From assembly GCA_022796875.1 (NCBI GenBank), contig JAAWJJ010000004.1, positions 24,745 through 88,744 of the forward strand: 64,000 nt of DNA, written 5' to 3'. Below, piece after piece: positions 44,965 to 54,123 of the stretch. Within the stretch, counting starts at the first letter, position 1, and every line of letters begins with the position of its first letter. The position numbers were made by a program, and so were the translations under genes. The DNA comes from Eubacterium sp. (GTDB lineage: Bacteria > Bacillota > Clostridia > Lachnospirales > Lachnospiraceae). A model generated the notes under the pieces. That model ran no database searches and was not told where the DNA came from. It saw nothing but the letters and a program-made list of their open reading frames with translations.

Positions 44965-45150
44965 CTATTTCTCTTTCGTGACAGATACATTTTTTTCTTC
45001 TTCCACTGCATCCAGATATTTCTCAATCAGTTTATCCAGCTGGCAATTCAAGTCATAACACTCCATCAGATCGCTGCAATCTGCCAGTTGATTATCCAAC
45101 ACGTTTCTCACCTGCTCAATTTCCTGCTGCAGTTTCTCTCTCTCTGTCAT
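44965..45150 (-). CDS. Spo0E-like aspartyl-phosphate phosphatase family protein
   Basis: 61 residues: helix EREKLQQEIEQVRNVLDNQ, then a second helix LNCQLDKLIEKYLDA whose QLDKLIxxY segment matches the SxELDxLI signature of the Spo0E family (serine replaced by Asn-Cys). Such proteins dephosphorylate Spo0A~P and delay sporulation. Starts 15 nt after lgt ends, so co-transcribed with it. Confidence 0.7.
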   Translation of the reverse strand: MTEREKLQQEIEQVRNVLDNQLADCSDLMECYDLNCQLDKLIEKYLDAVEEEKNVSVTKEK

Positions 45151-45165
45151 ATTTTTCTCCTATCT

Positions 45166-46029
45166 TTAGTTTTTTTGTAGCGCTCTCTTTTGAAACAGGA
45201 TTATCATTACTATGGAAAATGCAACTAATACTCCTGATAACAGTTGCGATACCGGTACTTTCGTTCCCGGAAGCAGCAACTGATCCGTACGAAGCCTTTC
45301 GATCAAAAACCGCCCCGCTCCATACCCTATCAGATATAACCAGAAAATCTGTCCATTTACTTTTATCACTTTTCCGAGGAAAAGCAGCAAAATAAGTACG
45401 GCCAGATTCCAGACTGATTCATACAAAAATGTCGGATGTACCTGAATATACTCCACGCCGCCATACATTACCGTATTCGCAAGCAGCTCGTCCGTCATAT
45501 CGTTTGCTCTGACTGCCGATATCGGAAGCTGCATGGCAAACAGGCCGTCCGTATAGCCTCCAAATGCCTCCCTGTTAAAAAAATTCCCCCATCTGCCGAT
45601 GATCTGCCCTGCGATCAATCCCAGGCAGGCCGTGTCCGCGACTTTAAAAAACGGTATGTTTTTCCGCTTCGAAAAAGCAACTGCCGTAATCACCGCTGCG
45701 ATAATGCCTCCATAAATAGCCAAACCGCCTTCCCATATCTTAAAAACACTGAACAAATTATCTTTGTACATATCCCAGGCAAAAATCACATAATAGATCC
45801 TTGCGCCGATAATACCAAAAATCACACCTAAAATCGCCAGATCTATGTAATCATCCGGATTCTGCCCGGTCTGCCTCGCTCTGTGCCGTACCAGAAACAG
45901 TCCGCATATCACACCAATCGCAATACACACTCCATACATGGCCACGGAAAACTTCCCTATGGAAAAATTCTTTATTACATGCGGAAGATAGATGTGCAAA
46001 TGTGGAAAATTTATATTAAAGTCCATCAC
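45166..46029 (-). CDS. lgt: Prolipoprotein diacylglyceryl transferase Lgt
   Basis: 287 residues with seven membrane helices. GRWGNFFNREAFGG, the WEGGLAIYGG segment and HPTFLYESVWNL are family signatures. It transfers diacylglycerol from phosphatidylglycerol to the lipobox cysteine at the membrane. Confidence 0.95.
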   Translation of the reverse strand: MMDFNINFPHLHIYLPHVIKNFSIGKFSVAMYGVCIAIGVICGLFLVRHRARQTGQNPDDYIDLAILGVIFGIIGARIYYVIFAWDMYKDNLFSVFKIWEGGLAIYGGIIAAVITAVAFSKRKNIPFFKVADTACLGLIAGQIIGRWGNFFNREAFGGYTDGLFAMQLPISAVRANDMTDELLANTVMYGGVEYIQVHPTFLYESVWNLAVLILLLFLGKVIKVNGQIFWLYLIGYGAGRFLIERLRTDQLLLPGTKVPVSQLLSGVLVAFSIVMIILFQKRALQKN

Positions 46030-46099
46030 CGCCTAAACTCCTTTAAATTTTCTGTTTTCCTATGGGACGTTCCGTACCCTTTTGGAACTTTCTATATTT

Positions 46100-46127
46100 A
46101 TTGTACCTCAAATCCGACAAAAAGCAA
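46100..46127 (-). promoter_or_regulatory. Candidate promoter of lgt
   Basis: Minus strand TTGCTT (46127-46122), 16-nt spacer, TACAAT (46105-46100), 70 bp before the lgt start. Confidence 0.5.
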
Positions 46128-46211
46128 CCGCTCATTTACCCTGTTCTTTTTTTTCGGCAAATATCTCATTTTTCACTGCCAAAATGCCCGGATTTTAGTA
46201 GTATTTTTATA

Positions 46212-46253
46212 AAAATGCTTTTACCAAAACATATATTCTGATAAAAGCATTTT
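46212..46253 (-). terminator. Terminator after the DUF1540 gene
   Basis: AAAATGCTTTTA (46212-46223) and TAAAAGCATTTT (46242-46253) form a 12-bp stem; an AT-rich run follows leftward. Confidence 0.75.
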
Positions 46254-46305
46254 AATCTTTCCGGTTACACGCCTCTGCTTACGGGATGTATACCTGCCGG
46301 AATCG

Positions 46306-46626
46306 TTATTTGCAGTTACTGTTAAATGTCTGGCATCGTGTTTCTTCACACTGACAGGCAGAAGAACCGTTGATGTCAATGCTGTCTGCCTTACATTTGC
46401 AGGATTCATTATACGTGCAGTTTACCGCTTCGCAGTCAACATCCGTCATCTGGCTTGCATGAGAAGCAGAATTTTTCATACTGTTGCCCGTTCTTTCGCG
46501 AAAACTGCCGCAGCATGTGGAATCCTTGTCTGTTGCATTTTTTCCCTCTACCGTAATATCATCTTTGGAACAGAGTTTGTCTTCATTATAAAGACAGTTC
46601 GTTACCGTACATTTCAGTTTTGTCAT
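46306..46626 (-). CDS. Cysteine-rich protein with two DUF1540 domains
   Basis: 106 residues with two copies of a metal-binding-like unit: LKCTVTNCLYNEDKLCSKDDI...CCGSF (1-42) and VDCEAVNCTYNESCKCKADSI...CQTF (62-102). Each has four to five spaced cysteines (CxxxxC...C...C). The family is common in clostridia and often linked to spores, but its role is unknown; zinc or other metal binding is inferred. Confidence 0.75.
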   Translation of the reverse strand: MTKLKCTVTNCLYNEDKLCSKDDITVEGKNATDKDSTCCGSFRERTGNSMKNSASHASQMTDVDCEAVNCTYNESCKCKADSIDINGSSACQCEETRCQTFNSNCK

Positions 46627-46736
46627 AATCTGCTGTACTCCTTTCTGAACTTTATTTCATGGCTGCCGGAAGTCCGTCGCAATCCGTACTTCCATCACGC
46701 CGGTTACAGAAAATAGTATCCGCATCTTTCACAAAA

Positions 46737-46820
46737 CTTATTCATGACAGGCACATTCTGTTGCCGTTCCTTTTAAAACTTAGTCGGGACGAGCACATTC
46801 TGCTGCCGTTCCTTTTAAAA
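46737..46820. repeat. 42-bp in-frame tandem duplication at the 3' end of mog
   Basis: Two adjacent 42-bp copies (46737-46778 and 46779-46820) share TTTTAAAAGGAACGGC and CAGAATGTGC on the minus strand. Each equals 14 codons and each ends in its own TAA. The gene stops in the first copy; the second encodes a silent spare tail. Confidence 0.8.
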
Positions 46821-47268
46821 TCTCCAGTCCGTGTTCCAAAGATGGAAGAATGTACTCCAGATCTTCCCGAACCGCTTTCGGACTTCCCGGCATATTGACG
46901 ATCAAAGTATTGCCCCGGATTCCGGCGATTGCCCTTGTGAGCATCGCGCGCGGCGTAATGGACAGGGAATGATATAACATCGCCTGCGTAATCCCGCAAG
47001 CTTCCCGCTCGATCACCATACGCGTAGCTTCCGGTGTAACATCTCTTTTTGAAAAACCGGTTCCGCCGGTCGTTAAGACCAGATCTACATTCTGATTGCA
47101 GTAAAAAAGCATTTTCTCCGCCAGAATTGTTTTTTCATCCGGCAGCACGACGGCCTCCACAACTTCATAGCCGGCTCCCGTCAGCATTTCTTTTATCACC
47201 GGGCCGCTTTTGTCTTCTCTTTCACCGGCATATCCTTTGTCGCTTGACGTAATGATCGCTGCTTTCAT
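46780..47268 (-). CDS. mog: Molybdopterin adenylyltransferase-like protein MogA/MoaB family
   Basis: 162 residues from ATG at 47268 (AAGGAG 12 nt upstream). MKAAIITSSDKGYAGEREDKSG, the TTGGTGFSKRDVTPEAT motif that binds molybdopterin, and NMPGSPKAVREDLEYILP are diagnostic. It adenylates molybdopterin for molybdenum cofactor, which implies Mo/W enzymes elsewhere. Follows thrS by 16 nt. Confidence 0.88.
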   Translation of the reverse strand: MKAAIITSSDKGYAGEREDKSGPVIKEMLTGAGYEVVEAVVLPDEKTILAEKMLFYCNQNVDLVLTTGGTGFSKRDVTPEATRMVIEREACGITQAMLYHSLSITPRAMLTRAIAGIRGNTLIVNMPGSPKAVREDLEYILPSLEHGLEILKGTAAECARPD

Positions 47269-47284
47269 ATCATATATTTTCTCC

Positions 47285-49252
47285 TTATTTATTATTATCT
47301 TCCTGCGGTTTAATTTCACGGATTTCTTTTGTCCGGATCTCTTTGCAGATCTGTTCGATAAACGTATCCAGCGGCTTTACGCCTTCGTCGCCTTCATAGC
47401 AGCTTCGGACGGATACCGTGCCGTCTTCTGCTTCTTTCGCTCCGACTACAAGCATATACGGCACTTTTGCCAGACGCGCTTCCCTGATCTTATAGCCAAT
47501 CTTTTCGGAACGGCTGTCACATGTAACGTCGATGCCGTTTTCAAAAAGTTCTTTGCGGACTTTCTGTGCATACTCCTCGTATTTGTCGGAAATCGGCAGC
47601 ACCCTGACCTGTTCCGGGCAAAGCCATGTCGGAAAACGTCCGGCATATTTTTCAATCAGCCATGCCAACGTCCTTTCATAGCAGCCGAGCGAAGTCCTGT
47701 GAATAATATACGGGCGTACTTTTTCACCGTTTTTATCAATATAATACATATCAAATTTCTCTGCAATTTCACAGTCCAACTGGATTGTAACCATGGTATC
47801 TTCTTTGCCGTACACGTTTTTTGCCTGAATATCAATCTTCGGGCCATAAAACGCCGCTTCTCCGTCCGCTTCCACAAACGGCACGCCTTTTTCTACCAGC
47901 ACGTCCCTTAACGCCGCCTGCGTTTTGTTCCAGTAAGCTTCGTCGCCCAAATATTTTTCTTTGTTTTCCGGATCCCACTTGGAAAGACGGAAAGTAATAT
48001 CATCCTGCAGTCCCAACGTGGACAAAATGTAATACGCCAGTTCAAAACAGTTTTTCAGTTCTTCTTCCGCCTGATCCGGACGTATGACGTTGTGTCCCTC
48101 TGAAATCGTAAACTGCCGCACCCTGGTCAGCCCGTGCATTTCCCCGGAATCCTCTTTGCGGAACAAAGTGGAAGTTTCTCCCATACGGTATGGCAGGTCA
48201 CGGTAAGAACGCTGCGCATTCTTGTATACATAGTACTGGAACGGGCAGGTCATCGGGCGGAGCGCGAATACTTCTTTGTCTGTTTCTTCATCGCCAAGCA
48301 CAAACATCCCGTCCCGGTAATGGTCCCAGTGCCCGGAAATTTTGTAGAGATCGCTTTTGGCCATAAGCGGAGTTTTCGTCCTCACGTATCCCCACTCTCT
48401 GTCCTCCAGGTCTTCGATCCATCGCTGCAGTTTCATAATCACTTTTACGCCGTTCGGCAAAAGCAGCGGCAGCCCCTGCCCGATCACGTCAACCGTCGCA
48501 AACAATTCCATTTCCCGGCCAAGCCTGTTGTGATCGCGTTTTTTCGCTTCTTCCAGTTGTGCCAGATACTCTTTTAATTCTTCTTTTTTCCCAAATGCGG
48601 TACCGTAAATTCTCTGTAGGCGCGCTTTATGTTCGTCCCCACGCCAGTATGCCATAGAAGACGAGATCAGCTTAAATGCTTTTACGCCTTTCGTGGACAT
48701 CAAATGCTCTCCTGCACACAGATCCACAAAGTCCCCCTGATCCCGGAACGAGATCTCCGCATCTGCAGGCAGGTCCTCGATCAGTTCCACTTTGTAAGGT
48801 TCCTGTCTTTCTTTCATATATTGAATGGCTTCGTCACGAGGCAGCGTAAACCGCTTCAGTTCTTTGCCCTCTTTGATAATTTTTTTCATCTCGGCTTCAA
48901 TTTTATCCAGATCTTCCCTGGAGAAAGGCTCTGCCTCGAAATCATAATAAAACCCTTCGTCAATGGCCGGGCCGATTGCCAGTTTTGCCTCCGGAAACAG
49001 CCTTTTCACTGCCTCCGCCATAACATGGGAAGCCGTATGGCGCAGCACCGTCAACCCGCCTTTGTCATTCGCAGTTAAAATACTGAGCTCACAGTCGCTG
49101 TCTATAACAGTACGAAGATCTTTCCGTTCTCCGTTCACTTCCCCAGCACAGGCTGCTCTCGCCAGTCTTTCACTGATATCCGCCGCTATTTCATAAACGG
49201 ATTTCGGAGCGTCATATTCTCTGACAGAGCCATCTTTTAATGTGATTTTCAT
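47285..49252 (-). CDS. thrS: Threonyl-tRNA synthetase
   Basis: 655 residues. N-terminal TGS domain, editing domain (HTASHVMAEAV and the later CAGEH), class II core with MTCPFQYYVYK, RMGETSTLFRKEDSGEMHGLTRVR and GCYERTLAWLIEKY, and a C-terminal anticodon-binding domain. Controlled by the T-box upstream. Confidence 0.97.
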   Translation of the reverse strand: MKITLKDGSVREYDAPKSVYEIAADISERLARAACAGEVNGERKDLRTVIDSDCELSILTANDKGGLTVLRHTASHVMAEAVKRLFPEAKLAIGPAIDEGFYYDFEAEPFSREDLDKIEAEMKKIIKEGKELKRFTLPRDEAIQYMKERQEPYKVELIEDLPADAEISFRDQGDFVDLCAGEHLMSTKGVKAFKLISSSMAYWRGDEHKARLQRIYGTAFGKKEELKEYLAQLEEAKKRDHNRLGREMELFATVDVIGQGLPLLLPNGVKVIMKLQRWIEDLEDREWGYVRTKTPLMAKSDLYKISGHWDHYRDGMFVLGDEETDKEVFALRPMTCPFQYYVYKNAQRSYRDLPYRMGETSTLFRKEDSGEMHGLTRVRQFTISEGHNVIRPDQAEEELKNCFELAYYILSTLGLQDDITFRLSKWDPENKEKYLGDEAYWNKTQAALRDVLVEKGVPFVEADGEAAFYGPKIDIQAKNVYGKEDTMVTIQLDCEIAEKFDMYYIDKNGEKVRPYIIHRTSLGCYERTLAWLIEKYAGRFPTWLCPEQVRVLPISDKYEEYAQKVRKELFENGIDVTCDSRSEKIGYKIREARLAKVPYMLVVGAKEAEDGTVSVRSCYEGDEGVKPLDTFIEQICKEIRTKEIREIKPQEDNNK

Positions 49253-49314
49253 CGTTCTCTCTCCTTATTTATAATAATTTTTTACCGAACAGCAATTTTT
49301 TATTACAGAAAAAA

Positions 49315-49560
49315 TCCCATGCACTGCGCCATTCGCAACACATGGGACGATTCATTTACCGCGGTTCCACCCAAATTTACCTTATTCCTCACCAAACTTA
49401 ATTATAAGGTATCTCTAATGATGATAACGGAATCACCGGACCGGATTAGGGCCACTCAGAGGCAGTTTTCGGCAGTTCCTGTCGTTGGGGCGCTTCCAGC
49501 CTGCGGCGCCTTTCTCTGTAACGTTTTTGCTGCTTACTCTTCTCTTCTACGTATTATCCA
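49315..49560 (-). ncRNA. T-box leader of thrS
   Basis: Minus strand contains GGGTGGAACCGCGGT (49372-49358), the conserved T-box sequence that pairs with the uncharged tRNA acceptor end. Directly downstream a strong terminator stem (TCCCATG...CATGGGA, 49347-49315) is followed by TTTTTT. The upstream 180 nt are GC-rich and able to fold as stem I. The threonine specifier triplet was not identified with confidence. Confidence 0.88.
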
Positions 49561-49584
49561 TATAATATTTTACATAAAAAGCGG

Positions 49585-50100
49585 CTATCTTCCGCAGCAC
49601 TTTTTATATTTTTTACCGCTTCCGCAAGGACACGGATCGTTTCGTCCGATCTTTTTTCCTTCCCGGCGTACCGTCCCGGCTGCTTTCTGCTCTAAGTACA
49701 GGCGTTTTTTGGTCGCCTCGTCAAATATGTCGTCCCACTGCGGCAAATCATACAGCCAGTCCGCTCTTGCATCCACCATATTCTTGTACAATTTTTCTTT
49801 ATCAAATGCAAGACTGACCTGCGTATCTTCTTCCATCTCTTCGATCGGATTCGGCGTAAGCAATGATTCATTGATTCCATCCAAAAATCCGGTCATAGCC
49901 ATAATATCCAGCTCGTATTTTTCCGCCAGCTCTTTTACCGTGCCTTCCACCACTTCGTCCGGATTGGAAAGCAGCTTTTCATATACTCCTTTTTCCAGCA
50001 GGAAATATCTCTGCCAGAATTTCTGTAATTCGTTTTTATCTGTTTTTTCATTATATGCAATACTTTGCCACTGCTCTAATAATGCCATTTCTCTATCCAT
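49585..50100 (-). CDS. SEC-C motif protein
   Basis: 171 residues. The C-terminus [20 protein letters not shown] is the zinc-binding SEC-C motif also found at the SecA tail. The rest is helical and acidic with no recognised domain. Lies upstream of the thrS T-box in the same direction. Confidence 0.8.
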   Translation of the reverse strand: MDREMALLEQWQSIAYNEKTDKNELQKFWQRYFLLEKGVYEKLLSNPDEVVEGTVKELAEKYELDIMAMTGFLDGINESLLTPNPIEEMEEDTQVSLAFDKEKLYKNMVDARADWLYDLPQWDDIFDEATKKRLYLEQKAAGTVRREGKKIGRNDPCPCGSGKKYKKCCGR

Positions 50101-50221
50101 CCTTCTGCTAAAATTCTCTCGACATTATAACTTATTTTAATAATAATGTAAAGCCGGAAGCGCAATTTTTTGCAACATATTGGTAACACAGTTTCTTTTC
50201 ACGGGGTGGGGAAACTAACAC

Positions 50222-51352
50222 TCAGCAGGAATAATACTTCTCCGCAAATTTGCATAAAATCCGATACCCTGTTTCCAGCGAATCCGGATTCATCCATTCC
50301 TGCTTCGTATGCGCGCCTCCGCCTTCGTATCCTCCAAAACCGACCGCCGGGATACCAAGCGATAACGGAATATTACAGTCTGTGGAACCGTCGGTACAGA
50401 CTGCTTCTTTTCCGGTCACTTCAAAAATAGCTTTTCCGGCTCTGTCAATAAGCTGCCGCTGCCGGTCAGCAGGTACCGCTCCGTTGCACGGACGGTTTCC
50501 AATCTCCGTCAACGTAACTTTTGCTTTTTTTGCAGATAAAATAATATTTTTCACTTTTTTGATATACTTTTGCAGTAACTGTTCGTTTTCCGAACGGACC
50601 TCAACCAGAAAGCTGCAGTCAGCGGCAATCGTATTCACGGATGTTCCTCCCTCGATCTTCCCTACGTTATAAGTTACTTTTTCGGCTTCTTCGGATACGT
50701 CGATCTGATAAATTCGGGAAATCAGCTCCGCCGCCTCTGCAATCGCATTGGCATTTCCAAATTCCTTGTACGAATGTCCTCCCTCCGTCGTTATCTCTGC
50801 ACGCAGACGGATGGAACCTGCCGCTTTTATATAGATCGTATGATACTGTAAATCCACGGCAATCACTTCTGCAAGCTGTGATGCATAATCCTGGCACAAC
50901 TGACGAATACCTTTCAAATTCCCAAGGCCCTCTTCTCCCACGTCAAATGCAATCAGAATGGACTGCTGCGGTTTTTCTTTTCTCATATGCATCGCTTCTA
51001 ACAGTTTAATCAGCAAAACGACATTCGAAGTATCGTCGCCGATTCCCGGAGCGCACAGAATGCGGCCTGTCCGGTTATTTCCCGATGCACATTCTGCCGG
51101 TTTTTCTTCTACCCGAATGACCTCATCGTCAAACACCGTATCCAGATGCGCGGTAAACAAAGCATATTCCGGCCTTTCCCCTTTGATCTCATAAATCAGG
51201 TTTCCGGCCGTGTCGCGCCGTCCTAAGATTCCTTTCTGAAGCAGATAAATTTCAATAAAATCCGCTCTTGCTTTTTCTTTTCCTGTCGGCGCAGGAATCT
51301 GTGTCAATGTAATCAACAGTTCTTTTGTTTCTTCCAACCAGTCTTTTTCCAT
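50222..51352 (-). CDS. M20-family metallopeptidase (tripeptidase T-like)
   Basis: 376 residues. LFTAHLDTV supplies the first zinc histidine and catalytic Asp, GIGDDTSNVV the bridging Asp, FDVGEEGLGNLKG the catalytic Glu pair, and a late GGAHTKQEW the last His. A dimerisation insert (EITTEGGHSYKEFGNANAI) sits in the middle. It likely hydrolyses small peptides or acyl amino acids in the cytosol. Confidence 0.8.
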   Translation of the reverse strand: MEKDWLEETKELLITLTQIPAPTGKEKARADFIEIYLLQKGILGRRDTAGNLIYEIKGERPEYALFTAHLDTVFDDEVIRVEEKPAECASGNNRTGRILCAPGIGDDTSNVVLLIKLLEAMHMRKEKPQQSILIAFDVGEEGLGNLKGIRQLCQDYASQLAEVIAVDLQYHTIYIKAAGSIRLRAEITTEGGHSYKEFGNANAIAEAAELISRIYQIDVSEEAEKVTYNVGKIEGGTSVNTIAADCSFLVEVRSENEQLLQKYIKKVKNIILSAKKAKVTLTEIGNRPCNGAVPADRQRQLIDRAGKAIFEVTGKEAVCTDGSTDCNIPLSLGIPAVGFGGYEGGGAHTKQEWMNPDSLETGYRILCKFAEKYYSC

Positions 51353-51458
51353 ACGTTTTCCTTTCTGCTTCCCAAATATGCTGCAAAGCCATATTTTTCT
51401 TGACGGATTCCTATTTAAAAGTTATGATATCAGTAATTGTACTGTTGGAGGCGATGTA

Positions 51459-51707
51459 ATGAATTTCAAAAAAGTCAAACAGGTCTGCGCCCTGATCGGC
51501 GTTATTTTATTAGTTGCTTTATATGTTTCTACTCTGGTTTTTGCACTGATGGACAATGAAAATTCCATCAATCTGTTAAAAGCCTCCATATATGCTACCG
51601 TTATCGTTCCGGTACTGATCTGGGCAATGGGTATGGTCGCACGGCTGTTAAAAAAACATTACGGCGATTCCGCCCCGGACACAGATTCATCCGCAAAACC
51701 AAAATAA
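51459..51707 (+). CDS. Small two-helix membrane protein of unknown function
   Basis: 82 residues from ATG at 51459 behind GGAGGCGATGTA. Two hydrophobic segments (VCALIGVILLVALYVSTLVFA and IYATVIVPVLIWAMGMVA) with a basic stretch and polar tail. Not recognised. Divergent from the M20 peptidase, convergent with purA. Confidence 0.65.
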   Translation: MNFKKVKQVCALIGVILLVALYVSTLVFALMDNENSINLLKASIYATVIVPVLIWAMGMVARLLKKHYGDSAPDTDSSAKPK

Positions 51708-51788
51708 GCATTACAAAATACCAAAGGAGCCGCCGCACTTTTGGATCCGTATGAACCGATCTGTGCGTAAGCTCCATTTTTCATTTGA

Positions 51789-53063
51789 TTATCTGTAAAT
51801 AATGTCTTCTCTTCCTGGTCCGTTTGATACCATCGTGATCGGATATCCGATCTGTTCTTCTACAAATTCAATATAGTTCCGACAGTTTTCCGGCAATTTG
51901 TCATATTCCCGAATCCCCTGAATATCGCATTTCCATCCCGGAAGCGTCTTTAATACCGGCTTCGCTTTTTCCAGTTTCGATGTTACAGGGAAATCGGTCG
52001 TTACTTCCCCGTCGATCTCATAACCGACACATACCGGTATTTCATCCAAATATCCCAAAACATCCAGTACGGTAAACGCAACATCTGTCGTCCCCTGCAT
52101 CCGGCATCCGTATTTAGAAGCCACACAGTCAAACCAGCCCATTCTCCTCGGCCGGCCGGTCGTCGCGCCGAATTCGCCGCCGTCGCCGCCGCGTTTGCGC
52201 AGTTCGTCCGCTTCCTCTCCAAAAATCTCGCTGACAAACGCCCCTGCTCCTACGGCGCTGGAATAAGCTTTGCAAACGGTAATGATCTTCTTGATTTCAT
52301 ATGGCGGGATGCCTGCTCCGATCGCCCCGTACGCCGCCAGCGTAGAAGAAGACGTAACCATCGGGTAAATTCCGTGATCCGGGTCTTTTAAGGAACCAAG
52401 CTGTCCTTCCAGTAAAATATCTTTTCCTTCTTTTAATGCATTTTGCAAATAAGAGGATACGTCGCATACATATGGCGCTACCATATCGCGGTACGTATGT
52501 AATTCCTCCAGTAAATCTTCCGGTTTAATCAGCGGTTTGTGATATAAATGCTCCAATAATACATTTTTTGTTTCACAGACCCGTACTGTTTTTTCTTTCA
52601 GCAGTTTTTCGTCAAACAGCTCACTGACCTGAAAACCGATTTTTGCATATTTATCTGAATAGAATGGCGCGATGCCGGATTTGGTAGAACCGAAAGATTT
52701 TCCCCCCAGACGTTCTTCCTCATAAGCATCAAATAAAATATGGTAAGACATTACCATCTGCGCCCTGTCGGATACAAGGATTTTAGGCGTTGGTACATTT
52801 CGGTTTGCAATTTCTTTCACTTCGTCAAACAATACCGGAATATTCAGAGCAACTCCGTTTCCGATCACGCTTGTCGTATGATCATAAAATACTCCTGACG
52901 GAAGCGTATGCAATGCAAATTTTCCATAATCATTGACGATCGTATGGCCTGCATTCGCGCCGCCCTGAAAACGTACAATGATATCGGCTTCTTTGGCAAG
53001 CATATCTGTGATCTTACCCTTGCCTTCATCGCCCCAGTTTGCACCAACAACAGCTTTTACCAT
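51789..53063 (-). CDS. purA: Adenylosuccinate synthase
   Basis: 424 residues. GTP loop GANWGDEGKGK, QGGANAGHTIV, SGIAPFYSDK, and TTGRPRRMGWFD. Joins IMP and aspartate using GTP in AMP synthesis. Monocistronic with its own promoter. Confidence 0.97.
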   Translation of the reverse strand: MVKAVVGANWGDEGKGKITDMLAKEADIIVRFQGGANAGHTIVNDYGKFALHTLPSGVFYDHTTSVIGNGVALNIPVLFDEVKEIANRNVPTPKILVSDRAQMVMSYHILFDAYEEERLGGKSFGSTKSGIAPFYSDKYAKIGFQVSELFDEKLLKEKTVRVCETKNVLLEHLYHKPLIKPEDLLEELHTYRDMVAPYVCDVSSYLQNALKEGKDILLEGQLGSLKDPDHGIYPMVTSSSTLAAYGAIGAGIPPYEIKKIITVCKAYSSAVGAGAFVSEIFGEEADELRKRGGDGGEFGATTGRPRRMGWFDCVASKYGCRMQGTTDVAFTVLDVLGYLDEIPVCVGYEIDGEVTTDFPVTSKLEKAKPVLKTLPGWKCDIQGIREYDKLPENCRNYIEFVEEQIGYPITMVSNGPGREDIIYR

Positions 53064-53141
53064 AATAGATTCCTCCTGTTTCTTGATTCATAAACTTTTT
53101 ATGCCGTTTATTCCTGTTGCTTTACTCAAACAACATTCTAG

Positions 53142-53170
53142 ATTATACACCATTTCCATACAGATGTAAA
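53142..53170 (-). promoter_or_regulatory. Sigma-A promoter of purA
   Basis: Minus strand TTTACA (53170-53165), 17-nt spacer, perfect TATAAT (53147-53142), 80 bp before the start. Confidence 0.7.
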
Positions 53171-53182
53171 ACCATTTTTTAA

Positions 53183-53359
53183 ATATCAGTTCAGCCATAG
53201 CCCACTTAGTACGCGAATCATGCTCGCATGAATGAGCGTTTAAGCGTGGCTATGAGCGAAACGCCCCTTAAGCCTCAGACAGGAGCTGCGTCCGCAGCGG
53301 TTAGCCTGCCTGGCAGGCGGTCTGTGGCTTGTCTTAAGGGGCGTGGGCTGAACTGATAT
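53183..53359. mobile_element. 177-bp inverted-repeat element (copy 1)
   Basis: Ends ATATCAGTTCAGCC and GGCTGAACTGATAT are perfect 14-bp inverted repeats. Internal palindromes include CGCCCCTTAAG against CTTAAGGGGCG and GCCTGCCTGGCAGGC. A diverged second copy lies at 60381-60574. No coding capacity; MITE-like or a structured repeat. Confidence 0.8.
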
Positions 53360-53367
53360 GAAAAAAT

Positions 53368-53730
53368 CTATCCTCTGAATTCAAATGCATTTCTGTACAG
53401 GCGGATTTCATGCGGTACAATAGCCACAACATCAAACCGGCAGGGCTGTTCCAGCCTGTAGCGTTTTCTTTTTAAATAGTATAACGCCACTTTGGAAATC
53501 TGCTTTTGTTTTCTGTAATCTACCGCTTCCTCCGGATATCCGCATTTACTGCCGCCACGGTATTTTACTTCTGCAAAAACAAGATACTTTCCCTCTCTGG
53601 CTATAATATCAATTTCTCCGCTCCGGCAGCGAAAGTTTTTCTGTATGATCACATACCCTTTTCTTTCCAGAAACTGTGCGGCAAGCCGTTCTTTTTCCCG
53701 CCCTGTGCGACGGTTATTTTCTGTTTTCAT
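53368..53730 (-). CDS. YraN-family endonuclease-like protein (UPF0102)
   Basis: 120 residues. CRSGEIDIIAREGKYLVFAEVKYR carries the D...ExK restriction-endonuclease-like core, and GREKERLAAQFLERKGY the usual start. Function unknown, possibly Holliday-junction or DNA processing. Adjacent to the ylqH-ylqG-rnhB block, as in Bacillus. Confidence 0.85.
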   Translation of the reverse strand: MKTENNRRTGREKERLAAQFLERKGYVIIQKNFRCRSGEIDIIAREGKYLVFAEVKYRGGSKCGYPEEAVDYRKQKQISKVALYYLKRKRYRLEQPCRFDVVAIVPHEIRLYRNAFEFRG

Positions 53731-53829
53731 TTCCGTTCCCTGACGGAATCTCTCTTCTCATTTAATGACACTGGAGGCATCGACATGCAAGCATGTCATA
53801 CATGACCTTTCAACCCTGGTATCATATAA

Positions 53830-54120
53830 TCACATTAATTTGCTTCTGATATTCTCCATATCGCTGACAAATACAAGTATTTCGGCTACTACATTATACA
53901 ATTCCGGCGGTATCGAATCTCCGATTTCCAGATGCGACAGCGTTTCCGCCAGTTTATCGTCCCGATAAAACGGAACGTCCGCTTCCTTTCCTTTTTCTAT
54001 AATTTTTTCCGCCAGTTTTCCGGTTCCGGTAGCCACAATTTTCGGCGCAACATCCCCTGCATCGTATTTGAGGGCAACCGCTGTTTTTTTCTTTTCTGTT
54101 TTTCCGTTAAAAATCGCCAT
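53830..54120 (-). CDS. FlhB-like cytoplasmic domain protein (YlqH family)
   Basis: 96 residues resembling the C-terminal domain of FlhB only: AVALKYDAGDVAPKIVATGTG, then VPFYRDDKLAETLSHLEIGDSIPPELYNVVAEIL. The NPTH autocleavage motif of true FlhB is absent. Follows ylqG by 3 nt. Confidence 0.8.
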   Translation of the reverse strand: MAIFNGKTEKKKTAVALKYDAGDVAPKIVATGTGKLAEKIIEKGKEADVPFYRDDKLAETLSHLEIGDSIPPELYNVVAEILVFVSDMENIRSKLM

Positions 54121-54123
54121 AAT

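Noticed and set aside
44702..45058. Plus-strand frame encoding a Phe/Leu/Ser-rich repetitive protein
   Set aside because: It is the translation of the T-rich minisatellite and the antisense of the spo0E-like gene; no ribosome site and no family resemblance.
49319..50140. Large plus-strand frame of 273 codons
   Set aside because: It is antisense to the thrS T-box leader and the SEC-C gene, both strongly supported.
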